DNA of 64,000 bases from Cristatella mucedo (GCA_009760855.2 WPIO01000039.1:1091001-1155000); one strand, 5' to 3'. Positions 1 through 12,135 are shown, numbered from the stretch's first letter. The notes: generated by a model from the letters alone, not told the origin. Made by a program: numbers and translations.

Positions 1-540
1 CTCTGCCTGGCGGACGCTATCAATGGCTCGGCCAGGGTCTGGCTGCGATTCGTGGGCACCGCAAAGTGCCCACAGGACGCAGCACAGCTGACACATGATC
101 CCTTGGCGCCCGCTGATCACGAGGAGTCACATCCACTGCTGCAGACGAGCGCCCCTGCGTCCTCGGGCCCAGAAGCAGACGGAGGCGAGACACCCCAGCG
201 GGAGGCAACACCATCAGAGTCAGCTCCCCTCCCTCGGGGGGCCAGCTGGCCCGGCGCATCGGGCCATACGGGCGAGAGCTCCCGCTGGAGCTGGACGACT
301 GCAGTCGGTTCGGCTAGGTGGCGCCGCCCTCCAACGCACGGCGACCATGTACACTGTGCGCTCGCCTGCGCCGCACGCCACCGCGGCAGCGCTTGTAAGG
401 TGGGTTACTCCTGTCAGGCATGAGATGCCCCTGCAAGCAAGCGCGACACCTGAGGTCTGGCCGCCTCCTGGTCGCGGTCCTGGTCACGCCCGAGACGTGT
501 CTAGGCGGACCTAGGCAAACCATGTACCCGACCAGTTCTT
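1..540. other. GC-rich block of unknown nature at left edge
   Basis: This stretch is much richer in G and C than the AT-rich intron next to it and stops abruptly near 530, where the sequence turns into TTAATAATAATTAG. A plus-strand frame is open from base 1 to 423 and several overlapping frames are also open, as expected by chance in GC-rich DNA. I recognise no domain. The short A/T tail at the boundary and the composition resemble the GC-rich LINE end near 57 kb, so a transposon copy oriented plus is one possibility. An exon or CpG island of a flanking gene is another. Confidence 0.3.
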
Positions 541-654
541 AATAATAATTAGATACAGGCAGCATATATGTAATAACTTCCCAACCAACTCAGAAGCTGA
601 CGTTCTTACTAAGAACAACTAAAATCAATAGGAATATTGTAGGACACTGCTCAC

Positions 655-711
655 CTTATCATACTCGTCAAATTTCTTCTTAGCATCGTCGACATGCTTT
701 TGTGTTAGATC
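655..711 (-). CDS. CEP43: CEP43 exon 6 (charged helix)
   Basis: Nineteen codons, DLTQKHVDDAKKKFDEYDK, lie between TCTTTAG and GTGAGCAG. Both ends are phase 0. The segment is predicted helical and strongly charged. It has no obvious counterpart in the vertebrate protein, so its place in this gene rests on phase and position. Confidence 0.65.
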
Positions 712-3700
712 CTAAAGACACGACAGTATAAAGCAATTAAAACTTCGGAAACAAAATTCTATAAGTCATACAAATGAAGGGGTGGTGAAACGTAATGCAC
801 CCTGAAAAAGGCAACAGGTGTGAATGGAAGTCAAAATGTCAAACGACCAGCAATACCATCTTGACTGCAGTTGCCGACATGAAAAATGTGACATAGCATG
901 CTGTGGGGCTCCATATACGACAGGAGACTGTTTTTCAGCAAAACTTCAAACGTCTAAATGTTCAGCAGTTCAAAAGCCTCCTGATGCAATCTGAACAATT
1001 TCCAGCTTGTACGTACGCCGTGCTCTGTTGACCGACGGCCCCGACCTTTCTCGTCGCTGCTGCTCCAGTCACTTTGGCGTTTCATCACCTCACATAGGAG
1101 CGGATGAGCAGAGGACTGCTCAGACTCCACAATCTCCAACTGCCGACTAAGCTCTTCACGTGCCAAACTAGCACTGTCATCCTAAAGACGGAACAATCAT
1201 ATAGGTCCATAGAGGAAAAGTCTGCCCAGTGAAGATGTACCTGTGGCAAATACTATATATATAAATGGCTAAGTTATAGCACATCCCTAGATGTCATTTG
1301 CAAGTAGCACGGTCAGAACATTGTGCTCTATTCTGGGCAGCACACGAAAATCGCCAAGTGTCCATACTACAAACTAAGCACAAGTTTCCTTACTTTACTA
1401 ACAAAACATGCATTATCTATTTAAGCGCTCCTGGCTGACAGATTCAAACCGACCAGAGCCAAGCACGTTAAAGCATCTCAAAATGAAAGCACCTTCTTTA
1501 AGGGTAAATGTCGAGAAAATACTGAGAAGATTGGCCCAACAATCGAATAATTGCTCAGGGTACCTTTAAAAAGAGATAAATTTAAGAAATGAAGCCTGAA
1601 AGTGTTGATGATTTCCACATAAATGGAAAGCATCACAAAACTCGAGTGGGCTAATCATGTCTAAACCAGAAGCAGCATAGCTACAAATAACAAATTAACC
1701 GATCTCTGCATCATTTACGACAAGTGTACCAACTTACCAAACGTTGGTACATCGAAGTTCATGTTTGCAGCTTGTTGAGCTACATGCTTGTGATTTCTAA
1801 ACAGCTTTATTTACATTGCAGAACTGTGCCTTCTAAATTCCATAATTCGGGCAATACTTGACAAGGCAACGTGAAATGTCAAATGCAAGTTCAGTTTTGC
1901 CTGTACACTATTGCATTAGTTCACTTCTGATTTCGGCTGGGTAGGTTTTGCTATATAGAAGTATACAAACAGAAATAGGAACGTGTGCAGCTTGATAACA
2001 CTCCACTGCCGTGTGCTTGCTCGGTGACTGTAACGACTTCATGTAACTACAAAAAAGCCTTTCCTTTGAGCCAGTTCAGTACTGCAAAGAAACGTGCTAA
2101 AGAGCCAGGACGAATTCAGACTTACCATTTAACCTGCTCTCTGTGTCAAAGCTACTTCCGTGTCTGCTACCAACTACGAGAGATCAGCAGGCACAAACTT
2201 AAGGATGGTAAACTTGAAATTAAATGCTAACTGTGTACTAGTACTGTAACTGCAGTTCAAAATAATATATTCTTTAGTGACCAGAAGATCTGTATCAATT
2301 TCTAAATGAGAGTGCTCAGCAAGAGCCAGACCATAGTGGAAGAAAATTGTGTAAAATGCAGCTGTGACTGGTCACACTAGCGGCTGCTCTCTTTAGGAGG
2401 GTCGCAACTACTGACCAAAGCTATAGGTAGACAGACAGCACTCTGTAATTGCATTGATTGTGGATAGGAAAAACATTTTCTGTAAGCCAAGTGAATTTCG
2501 ATTTGCCATTAGTAACAAAAGTACTTGTCAACAGAACACTGCATGGTCAAAGAATGGAAACAACCAAGTTCCAGATGCAAACTACAGTGTATGTATGCAT
2601 GTATGTATGTATGCATGCATGCATGCATGCATCTGTTGGCTACCGAATGCGTACCGAAAGCCGCTTGGGCTGTTAGTGCGCTATACAAAACTCTCCTGCG
2701 TAACACCCACATGGTCTTTATGACTTTGTGGAGTTACAGACGGAGATACATTACATTACATAATGCAAGAAAAAACCAATCGGGTTTCCTGGACAGCCTA
2801 AGCTTTATATTGCCTAAATATTTTTCGTGGCCCATTGCAATTTATAGCAGCACTCTTTAGCCTTCCTCCTGCACATATTATCACTGACAGTCTGACCAGT
2901 TCAAGTAGTGTGCCCAAAGTAGAAGACGAACAGGCATTTCTATCACATACTTTGTTGGAATCAAAGGTGGGCGACTGCACTCAAACCCAGATTCCTAACA
3001 AAAGTCGCCTCCAAGTAGCCCAAAATAGAAGTTTACAACTTCCCTGCGTCTGATCCAAGCCAATCACCAGGCCAGTCTCATACTCAATGCCTTTGCCGTG
3101 AGCATGGCAGGGCAAACAGCCAGATCTGCATAATACCCTGTAAAGCCATGGGCTAACCTAGCAGTTTCCAATCTGGTCGAGAGGTTAGAACTATGCATTT
3201 TGCAGTAGCACTAAAAGGCCAGCCTGCAAGTAGTCAATAACATCTTGGCAGACATAGCCAATCAAATATTATTTGCAGCCACATGACATTATCACCTGAG
3301 ATTACTGGTAATACTTACCAAACCAGCTTCGGGCTTAAAAGTCATCATGGTAAATTCCAAGTTGAAAAAACGAAGGTATTCAAGCACCAGTTCAGCCATA
3401 AGTCTCCCTAAAGCACACAAAAATAATAAGACCATCCCAAAATGCACCCTCAAAAGGCACGAGAGCTTTACATTCAAATATTTAATGACCATCGGACGAA
3501 GAAGTAAAAATATTATACACATATCACCTCAACTATTCTCAGTTGAGTAAAAAAACTTCAGTCTCTTAAAGCCACAAATAAAGATGCATTTATTGTGCGT
3601 AAAAACGCCTCGATCCTTAAGAACAGCATATAAAAAAAACCAAAGTCTAATCGGTCGGTGCACTAAACGAGTCCATTCGAGGGTTGCTGATTCGTGAGTA

Positions 3701-6700
3701 GTAGGACTAGCTACTGTTTTTGTAATAGAACAATAAATTCGGAATAAGGCAAGGGAGGAAAATAATCATCATTCGGTGATGATGAACATTTCGCACACGT
3801 GCATTTACGGGATCCCAATAAATTGGCAGTTAGGCTTATCTGGCATAGACGTCACAATTGCTGCATTACGCCATTGCTTACCAATCTGCAGCGCCTGCCT
3901 ATCAACCGGTATACCGACTTCAAGACGATGCTGTCGAGCGATCATCATCATCTGCTCAGGAAATTTAAGCGCCTCCTTCGATAACTGCTTAAAGTTTGAA
4001 ATCTTCATTAAGAAGACTGCTTCCTCATCTAGCCATCACAATCGATCCCTGTGTAAGAGCCGTGATGGCTCACTAGGTAAGGAGGTTGCTTTCACGACCT
4101 CGGCCCCAAGATCGTGGGTTCGAATCCTGCAGTGGGCAATCCTATATTGCCACTGCAAGCGGCGGTGATAGCCGTAAAGGCTCTTCTGTCGCTATATTTA
4201 TATAATTTATTTATTTTAACGTCTAGCATGGTGGCTTGCTAAAATCTAACTAGCTCCCTGATTCTGTCTAGGCCGGCCTACTGCAATTCTATTTTGGCTA
4301 AGCTATAAAAAAGCCACTAAGCCTCTACAGCTCGTTGTGAATATGGCTAAAAGGTTAGTTAACAAATCCCAGAGGTCCAGCCACGTATCTCCTTTCTTAA
4401 CCAAGCTGCGATGGCTCCCGGTCCATCAACCGTTGCAAAACAAAATTCGTACTACGAACCACTATGTCCGATATGGCTTCGCTCCTTTTTACCTGGGTGA
4501 ACTGCTGTACCAGTTTCAGCCTCCTCGTGCCCTTGGGTTCTTCGGGGACAATAAATTAGCTGTTCATTACTATTCTTAATGACCACTAGCAACAGAAGCT
4601 TGCTTTTGCTCAGCAGATCCTAGACGGCAAAACTAAGTTCCACAATACGCTTTTCACTTTTTAATTGCTGCGTGAGATTAAGTCTGTAGGCTACCGTTTG
4701 CGAACCGAAAGCCACGTAGGCTTTGAGTGTGCTATACAAAGCTCTCCTTCATAACCCCCCCCCCACATATCCATTGTAGCTTTGCATTATCAAATGGAGA
4801 CGTATTACATTAGCCGAAGGGGTGGCTCCATTCTTTTTCGACGGCCTACCTATCTGAAATAGTTTGACGTCAGGCCTCTTATCGAACGATCAGCTTATTT
4901 TTACTCGGGTCGATAACTTGTCCCCATCAGTAACTATCTTCAAATGCCTTCAGTTACTAAGCTTCAAACAGACTGCCGACTGACATCATATCATCATACT
5001 TCAAGCCATTCAAAAAGTAGCTTAAAATCGCTAGTTCCATGCAGCGTTTGCTGTCCGAATGCATTTTCATTTGGTGGGGATTCGCGTTAAGAAATTGGGC
5101 ATTTTGTGATTCTGTGAGCATTACTAACCAGTGGGTTCTATTAACCAGTAGCCGTGAGCGTTTTGGGTGCTTTTGCATGCATCTCTTAGCCCGAGATTCG
5201 TGTGCTTTTGCATGCTCACGATGCTCACGAAGAAAAAACATAAGCGAATGAAGACATTGGCTACCATATCAGTGTATGCCGAAATTAGACAGCGCCAATG
5301 CTCACGTCTTGCACCCACGTCGGCATTACACAAAAGGAAACCGTGTTGCGTGGGGAGTCTGCTGACATTCCATCGCGTCTGCAAGTTTCAAAATACCTTG
5401 TTTTACATTAACTATTGGTTATTGGTTATTGCTTCTCTAGCATCCAGTTTTAAAGCACCTGAAGGCACTATACAAAAGACATTATTTTTATTAATAATAC
5501 TATCCCTACTATTATTCGATTAAATTTAGATTTGCAAGGGAGTGGATAGTCAAACGTCACAGATTTTTCACAATCACACAATCCTCATGATACCGTTTGG
5601 AGTTGCTTATTAAAATATAGAGAGCTCTACACTTGAATTATTACTTCAGATAAGTCACAATAATTATATGCACTTGCACGCACCAAAATCTTCTGAGGAA
5701 AAATTAATAAAAATGTATGCAATCTCTACTAATTAAAGTGAGAAAGTCCGTCAGCCCTTCAGTCCGTCACGTGGCAAGATGGCTCATGTGTGCACTATGA
5801 TTACATCTACTATGACTCAGCAAAGAGAGTTTACAGGCACTGAGCTCTCGTATATAATAAATATGATAACTATAAATTATCTATATCATAAATTTACGGC
5901 AGCGATACACGTGCTATGACTTAACTCATTATATAAATTATGAATTCTCTGAGCTGTCTCATGACTAGTATAAATAACTCATAGCCAAGTCGGGCATGTT
6001 GCACAGAGATGCACATGTGTAATAAATAAACAATCGCACAATGCCCGCTGGTAGTTCGGTTCCACTACAGGGGAAGATTAACAGAAGAGACGGGGCAATG
6101 ATAGCTTGTGCAAGAGGATGAAAAGAACTGTAGAGAGCATATACATCCCATAATCGGCACATGGTTGTCCTCCACAACATAGAGCACAAACACACATATT
6201 ATTACCACATATTATTACACACATCATATTACCCTCGTTGGTAGCTAAGCTTTTGCGAAGTACATCATTATTCGGTTTCTGCAAAACAACAAAAGAAAAT
6301 ATATCTAGCGTGTGCATCTAAGCGAGTGTAAGACATGCTCAATCAAAAGTGCGACAATCTACAACACGAATGCGACCAAAAAATATAATTTCTACACGTC
6401 AAAATTTTCCGATTCGAGTAGTAAATGTCGAGCTTTAACAAAAGAAGACAGTTTCGCGGTTTAAAAAAGTAGATTTATACGATCAAATAGAAAGAAAACA
6501 TTGTTTTGAGGATGCATGATATTTGGTCTGAGAAATAAAAAACATAAGCGAATGAAGACATTGGCTACCATATCAGTGGATATTATATGCCGAAATTAGA
6601 CAGCGCCAATGGTCACGTCTTGCACCCGCGTCGGCATTACACAAAAGGAAACCGCGTTGCGTGGGGAGTCTGCTGACATTCCATCGCGTCTGCAAGTTTC

Positions 6701-6970
6701 AAAATACCTTGACGTTTTCAGGATGCTCCAGTGTCAAGAAAACATGGGCACGGAGCATAGCCTAAAACATCGCGAATCCCTTAGAGCGCCCTTCTCGCCG
6801 CAATGGTAACGCGCTATTCAGTATGCGTAGCATCGAGCGGTGCTACGTCAGCATGGGTGCGTAACCACAAAATAGAATAATGCAGAGACCTTTAACTTTC
6901 CCAAAACTCCAGTCGTGTTCAGCTGTTCGATCACCATATCCCTTAACTCCGTGTCTTCGTCAACAGACAT
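655..6970 (-). CDS. CEP43: CEP43/FOP-like centrosomal protein, 5' part of gene (six exons)
   Basis: FOP/CEP43 is a centriole and basal-body protein that dimerises through an N-terminal LisH region and works in ciliogenesis and microtubule anchoring (family knowledge). Six minus-strand exons join in phase: 6970-6890, 6761-6708, 6278-6233, 3407-3319, 1181-1017 and 711-655. The N-terminus contains EDTELRDMV, then GVLGKLK, LRAHVFLTLE, NDVLRKSLATNEGRLM, LVLEYLRFFNLEFT and FKPE, and then HPLLCEVMKR. This is the same order of motifs as the FOP N-terminus: the helix after the start, the LisH core, and the segment ending LLLEVIRR. Between the last two, the loop of the vertebrate protein is shorter here. 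All introns begin with GT and end with AG. The gene runs off the left edge, so the Ser/acidic C-terminal half is missing. The smaller relative CEP20 is less likely because the FFNL core matches CEP43. Confidence 0.85.
1017..1181 (-). CDS. CEP43: CEP43 exon 5
   Basis: The exon starts after CGTCTTTAG with DDSASLAREELSRQLEIVE and contains HPLLCEVMKR, matching FOP NLARDLGIIEAE and LLLEVIRR. I end it at donor GTACGTAC (phase 0) after a basic Ser/Arg stretch. An alternative donor GTGATG lies after CEV's Glu codon. Confidence 0.75.
1182..3318 (-). other. CEP43 intron with microsatellite and LINE family 2 tail
   Basis: This intron is AT-rich and has no further exon that I could find. It contains a (GTAT/GCAT)n tract at about 2586-2632. 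Directly after it, on the plus strand at 2636-2775, is the 3' tail of LINE family 2, recognisable by GCGCTATACAAAACTCTCC and the terminal TACATTACATT. Confidence 0.6.
3319..3407 (-). CDS. CEP43: CEP43 exon 4, LisH core
   Basis: This 89-bp exon lies between GCTTTAG and GTAAGTATT. It reads RLMAELVLEYLRFFNLEFT and ends FKPEAGL. It is the most diagnostic exon: FOP has the pattern LVAEFLQFFNLDFT followed by FQPE. Confidence 0.9.
3800..3940 (+). mobile_element. LINE family 1 fragment (RT C-terminal region)
   Basis: A plus-strand frame reads AVRLIWHRRHNCCITPLLTN and then LQRLPINRYTDFKT. This matches the segment ARLVCHERRSCHITPLLADL/LHWLPVKQRIDFK seen in the better copies at 38.8 and 61.3 kb. It is short and diverged, and lies in CEP43 intron 3. 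Confidence 0.6.
4048..4215 (+). mobile_element. SINE family 1 copy
   Basis: The tRNA-like head has an A-box-like TGGCTCACTAGG and a B box GGGTTCGAATCC. A conserved body follows (GGTGATAGCCGTAAAGGCTC, then TTCTGTCGCTATA). The normal end, CAGCTAG, is missing here. It lies in CEP43 intron 3. Confidence 0.85.
4225..4812 (+). mobile_element. LINE family 2, 5'-truncated 3' end
   Basis: A degenerate frame reads QRSSHVSPFLTKLRWLPVH and later PPRALGFFGDNKL, the C-terminal region of a CR1/L2-type LINE ORF2. The family 2 tail follows (GCTATACAAAGCTCTCC, CCCACAT, GAGACGTATTACATTA). A C-homopolymer sits at about 4747-4755. Confidence 0.7.
5234..5400. repeat. Local duplication, copy A
   Basis: About 167 bp nearly identical to 6537-6711, from AAAAACATAAGCGAATGAAG to TTTCAAAATACCTTG. 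The other copy has an 8-bp insertion (GATATTAT) and a few substitutions. Copy A lies in CEP43 intron 3. Confidence 0.9.
6233..6278 (-). CDS. CEP43: CEP43 exon 3
   Basis: This 46-bp exon lies between TTTTGCAG and GTAATATG. It encodes KPNNDVLRKSLATNE plus the first base of a Gly codon, which the next exon completes. It matches FOP NESLRKFLNTKDGR. Confidence 0.85.
6537..6711. repeat. Local duplication, copy B, overlapping CEP43 exon 2 donor
   Basis: Partner of 5234-5400. Its right end covers the exon 2 donor and the last four exonic bases, so the duplicated block carries a functional-looking splice donor. Confidence 0.9.
6708..6761 (-). CDS. CEP43: CEP43 exon 2
   Basis: Eighteen codons reading AMLRAHVFLTLEHPENVK lie between acceptor TTTTAG and donor GTATTTTG. 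They align with the FOP segment AELRAAVFLALEE. Both ends are phase 0. The last four exonic bases and the donor lie inside a block duplicated at 5234-5400. Confidence 0.85.
6890..6970 (-). CDS. CEP43: CEP43 exon 1 (start codon)
   Basis: ATG at 6970 opens 27 codons reading MSVDEDTELRDMV and ending GVLGKLK. The exon ends in phase 0 before a weak donor GTCTCT. An acceptor-like CTCTTCAG lies only one base before the ATG (see findings). Confidence 0.85.
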
Positions 6971-7592
6971 TCTGAAGAGCGGGCGGCAACTAGTTTGTAG
7001 TGTACAAAGTCAAGGTCGTAACCGTTCGCGTGGGTCCGCTGCGCGTACGCCAGCGTTAGCTTGATATGCTCACACTCCTGTACAATAAAAACAAATATGG
7101 CCATTCTATAATTTTATTATTTTTCTTTCCGCATGCTTAATACAAAATCTTAGCAACTGTCCCGTGAGGTACGGGGACGGCAATGCCCTCGCCCCTCCCC
7201 CTTCTACCGGTGCCGCACTCCCTCAGCTACGTGCTATGAAGTTGGGTAGCGAGCTCGGGATCAGTTTCCGTGGAAAAAAATTATTAGGAATTGTGCTGCA
7301 ATTCATCCAAGCCCCTACAGAGAATGAACACATGCGCGGAAATCCATTAGAACATACTTGCACTAGAACTTGGCACTCGCCAAAAATGATAGGCATAAAG
7401 ACTACTCGCGCTGCTCTCAACACTCGTGATTTAAGCCTGGTTAAGACGATGAGTTTTGCTTCCCTACCAGTTTCCTATCCAGTTGAGTCTTACTTGGGTC
7501 TTCCGGTTTTTTGGAAGTTTAGACGGCTGTCTTGCTTCCAGTCATGCTTCCTACTCGCTCCGCCCACTGAGCGTTCATGGGATAGCTGCAGC

Positions 7593-7753
<161 letters not shown>

Positions 7754-8219
7754 ACTCACTGGGGCCACGCTTCCCTGACGCAATCGAGGCGTCGTAGCTA
7801 GGGGTGAGCGGGGTGTGACAGATGTCCCCCGGCGCCAAGGCCAAGTGGGCGCCAAAAGCAAAATAGATTGTGGATATATTTCAAATTTTTTATGCAAGAA
7901 TACCAATCTTCATTTCAAGCATGTTATGTTTTTTAATAGACTTGATTATTGCTGGCTGAGCTAGTTAAGCTTGTTTACAGACTTAGGCCTAGCGGTAACG
8001 TGACTCCTTGGCGGCACACGAAAACACTGAGGCGGCTTTAACCACCTGGTATGCGACTGGCGCTCGCAGCGCAACAAGCACACGGCCGTTCACCCCTCCG
8101 TCGGCGTTCCAACTACCCTCCACGTTCCGCTCATCCCATCCTGCCTGGCACGGTCGGGCAGCTTCGTGGTAAGGGCGAGCCCGGCCTGCTACCCAGCGTC
8201 AAGGGCGAGCCAGCACGTC

Positions 8220-8945
8220 GTTGCTGACCACCGGCACACTATTAGACCACACAATGTAGGCTTACTTAACTGGCTGTGCTACGACAATGCAGCAGTCATG
8301 TCTGACCACTTGTTGGGTGTCCAGACAAAAAACTGTCCCGAAATGACAAGGCAATTTTTGTAATCTGTGACAAACACAGCTTGAATCTGGCAGGAGCTTC
8401 ATGCTGCAAGTCAAGATTTCGCTGTCGTTGCCTTTTCTGAAAACAGAGAGCACCTACTTATTCTTTTCAGGATCAACTCTGAGGTGGGAGAGCTGGAGAA
8501 AGTCTTAGCCGTCACTGTCAAACGTGACTGCAACAAGGTGGAGTACAAGAGTTGAGGCTGTGGACACTAATAATCATGGATTAGACAAGGTCTTTTGGAG
8601 CAAATGTCTGAGAACACATTCGAAATGCTTGCAATAAGAAATGAAGCTGGCAGTCTTCTACGTTGTATTTTGAACTTTAACTTGTTTTTGTCTGTTGTCA
8701 TTTTGTGCAGCATCTTAAGGAAGATTGACCATTTCATAAAAGACTGCAGAATCCAGATATGAACTTCAAAAACTCCTCTTGTGACCTCCAATTCCTTCAG
8801 ATTGAGTTATCAAGACTTCGAGAAGACCTGTGCCAGGAATCGCTACTGGATACCAAAAGGAGTGAATTGCCACGGTCAAGGCTAGCAAAATGCACCTAAG
8901 TTAAGGCTGTGATAGCTACCTTGTATTTTACTTCAATTAATAAAA
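8220..8945 (+). pseudogene. ZMYM/DUF4371-type hAT transposase fragment
   Basis: The frame YDNAAVMSDHLLGVQT is followed, after a frame change at about 8340, by AIFVICDKHSLNLAGASC. Together these resemble the GxxYDNxxxMxGxxxGVQ and FVPCxxHxLNL blocks of ZMYM1-like hAT transposases (DUF4371 families). Farther on, RNEAGSLLRCILNFNLFLSV and LRKIDHFIKDC resemble the later helical part. Several stops and frame shifts show that it is dead. An AATAAA-like motif (TTAATAAAAC) lies near 8937. Identification rests on remembered motifs. Confidence 0.6.
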
Positions 8946-8949
8946 CTGT

Positions 8950-11140
8950 CTCGAGTAGATATGCCTGCTAGCGTGTTTTTTGCATTTCTCGTGTAGTGAA
9001 GCAATTTTGCAGCAATTTTTGACAGGGGAGGGGCGCCATTTGTAAATTTATCCCCGGGCGCCGAAAAGTCTTGCGCCGCCTCTGGACGTAATTACCGGTA
9101 GCACAAAACCTGTTCGCTACAGCCTTTACTGCTCGACGCCTCAAAATCGTATGTTTGAAATCCGAGCTCAGTGTCCCATAAACAGGGACCAACAACGAAC
9201 GCATCGATGAGTTCAACGGTCATAAACTGTCCGTAGGGGGAATGACAAGGCCAAAAAATGCAACGGCCCATAAACTACGAATACCATAAATCAGTTCCAA
9301 TTTAGGATTCAAAGTATTCGAGATAGCAGCACTAGCATACACGGCAGACTATCCTCCCGACAGACGCCGACTTTCCTCTTTGTTAGGACATTTACTCAAC
9401 TGATTTAGTCCCGCCCGAGGCAGTATTGATGGCCGACTTAGCCCGTCCACAGCCTGTGTCCTATTACGGGAGGCTGGTATGAAAGAGGGTTTCCTCGGAA
9501 AGACGAATAGCCAATAAGGGTAGAAGTTGATTTCGCCGCTGCACTCATCATTTTAAAGCAGTATGTGAAAAATATAATAAAAGGAATATACGCATTTAAA
9601 AAATCTTTTTCGGGAAAATGAATAGTGCTAAGTAATGTGTGTTGTTACAGTTCCTAGGTAGATTTAATAAACAGACGTACACGGTATTCTATGTAGAAAA
9701 GGCTGAAGCATTAGTTACGTTGCATAAGCGTCCTATATTCAATTACTTGCTCTGTCCGCCTCAATACACTCAAGCAAACGACTGTCGGCCATTTTTATTT
9801 TGGCTGTGGGATGCATGTGATGAGCCCCGGAGTTTTGATTGGTCGACGGGACCACAAGGAGTCAAACAGTTAAGACAGATTCTCCTTCTGATGAGTCTTC
9901 AGACTTGGCTCTTCCCTCCAAAAGGTTGTGACGAACGACGACGTAGTAGCCCAAATCTGGGGAAATCTGTCCAAATCTGTGGGAAAGTCAGCCGCGTAAA
10001 CGCAGCTTTAAAGCTTGGTTTTTAATAAAATAAGAATCCAGCTTTGACTGCCTTGTTTGTTTTCTCCTGTCTTTGAAGATTTCACGATAACAGGCAAGAG
10101 AATCATTTACTTGCCTTTCAACTTTAAGGTATTGATTTAAGTTGCAGTCATTTTTGTAGAAACTGCATTTTATGGGCGACAGAGGAGGAAGCACAGCATC
10201 AAAGCATTAGTAATTTAATGTTTATCCTTCAGAATAGAGGAGATTTTGGATGCGGATAAGCAAGTTTCAATTGAGATCATGGTAACCGACATGCCGGATT
10301 CTCTTTCTGTATGATACTAATTTTCTCTTTAAGAGAAATTGCTCTCTGCTTCTTTCTCCATCGACAGGAGTTGTGCTACTTTTGCATTTTTCGGCCATCT
10401 AAAAATAAGCATAATATTTAATAAATAAGTAAGTAGAACGGTAAAATCTCAATACAAAATACGAGAGCGCACGCATGAGATCACTCTAAGCACGCACTAC
10501 CTCTAACAAGTCACACAAGTAGGAAAGAACCGCCGGTAGAAACAATGCATAGCGGTCAGACATGGTTTCATCGCTGCAGTTTGTGGCTTTGTCAAATGTG
10601 CTGACCACGAGCGTATCTTGAAAAATTTTTAGAATACATTTTCACTTTCGATTTTTTGCGTGACAGTGTTTGAGTTCGTATTTCCAAATTTGTGTAGGTA
10701 GAATCGTCGTAAGTCGGTGGTTGACTGTAAATAGAAACTATAGCGCATAGCAGAACTCGAGCAGGTGGAACAAAAACCCAGACTGTGACGAGATTAGGAG
10801 CCCCCCACCACCCGCTGGCAATGTAAACGGTTCCCAAGACGCAATGTCGACGGACAAAAAGTGTTTTGTTGTAAGAAATACCAGAGTTGTATCATTAACG
10901 GGGCTACAAGCATGCTGCTACTAACGCCGATTAGAGCATAGCACTCATGGCTTCTGAATGGCAAATTGGAATTAATGTCTCCCATGGGTGCCGCGATATT
11001 GAACTTCAGCTACAATCAACTGCTTTCTCTTCCTTTCTATATCTCGCTTACGGTAGCAAATTCCCGGTGTTCTTACGGCTAGAAACGCATGTTAAGAATT
11101 AAATTATTTCAATCCCTTTTACTCTCATGGTTGTATACTA
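8950..11140. other. No supported gene
   Basis: Moderately AT-rich sequence. A plus-strand frame of 128 codons ends at 10025 beside TAATAAAATAAG, but I recognise nothing in it and see no splice or promoter context, so I leave it as unsupported. Confidence 0.4.
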
Positions 11141-11142
11141 CG

Positions 11143-11325
11143 GTGAGCCGTAATGGCTCACTGGGTAAGGCGGTTGCTTTCCACGAACTCGGCTCCGAGG
11201 TCGTGGGTTCGAACCCTGCGGTGGGCGATCCTATATCGCCACTGCATGCAGTGGTGATAGCCGCAAAGGCTCTTCTGTTGCTATACAGAAAGAGGCTGAT
11301 AAATCAGCTAGCATTTTTTTCTTAC
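11143..11325 (+). mobile_element. SINE family 1 copy, nearly full length
   Basis: The head GTGAGCCGTAATGGCTCACT, B box GGGTTCGAACCC, body GGTGATAGCCGCAAAGGCTC and end AAATCAGCTAGC followed by a T-run are all present. Confidence 0.9.
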
Positions 11326-11904
11326 TTTCGGGATCTTGGCTCCTAACTATGCGGTAACGGATGAAGTGCTATAAGAAATATATCAACGAAGAGTGAGTTA
11401 GCAGGACTTGTCTGACACTACAAATCGCATGGGCTGCCGTTGGCTTCACTAATTGCATTGCCCGACACATTTTTATTGTTTCCTTGTAGCTGGGTATTGA
11501 GTGGTATTTCATAATTGCTATCCATAAAAAATTCAAAGAATGGCCATTATTTCACACAAGCTTTCCTTTTTTTGAGCATGACAAGAGATTTAAAATGTAG
11601 TTATATTCTATACAATTTCAGTTAAGCAATTTAGAAACCCTGATTTAAAATAAGGAAAAACTAGTTTGTATATGATACGTAATTTGTACGTGTGCTGACA
11701 TACTGGTTAATCACACTAATCAAAAGCCATTCAATTTTCATAAAAATCGTCGAATGGTTCAGTATTTGATGTTCGTATTTGTATCGTCTATTACTTGATG
11801 AGATCGTCGAGGCATGGTACTATTGATCACTGGTACTATGCATGAATTAATAGCAATTGTTAATACATCCTTCTTAATACCTCCCAGAAATAAAATTTCA
11901 ATGT

Positions 11905-11930
11905 ATTATTATTATTATTATTATTATTAC
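11905..11930. repeat. (ATT)n microsatellite
   Basis: A short ATT run following AATAAAATTTCAATG. It resembles the ATT tail of LINE family 1 but no LINE sequence is readable before it. Confidence 0.85.
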
Positions 11931-12135
11931 GTGAAGTTCTTTCGGGTGGCACAAAGGGCAGAAAATAGACATGAAGTTTGATGTTCGGTCATTTATTGGG
12001 AATACCGTGTATCACTAAAGCAACAGCTACCTCCATATGGTAGACCCTTCCAAGAGTCGGAATGTCGAGGATGCACTTTTATTCCACCTTCTTTCATCCA
12101 TCACCCAACGCCACACTGCCCTGAGCTGCTTCTCA

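Noticed and set aside
4048-4130. Possible genuine tRNA genes with B boxes
   Set aside because: All tRNA-like parts belong to repeated SINE copies with the same body and tail; none folds as a clean tRNA with a separate end.
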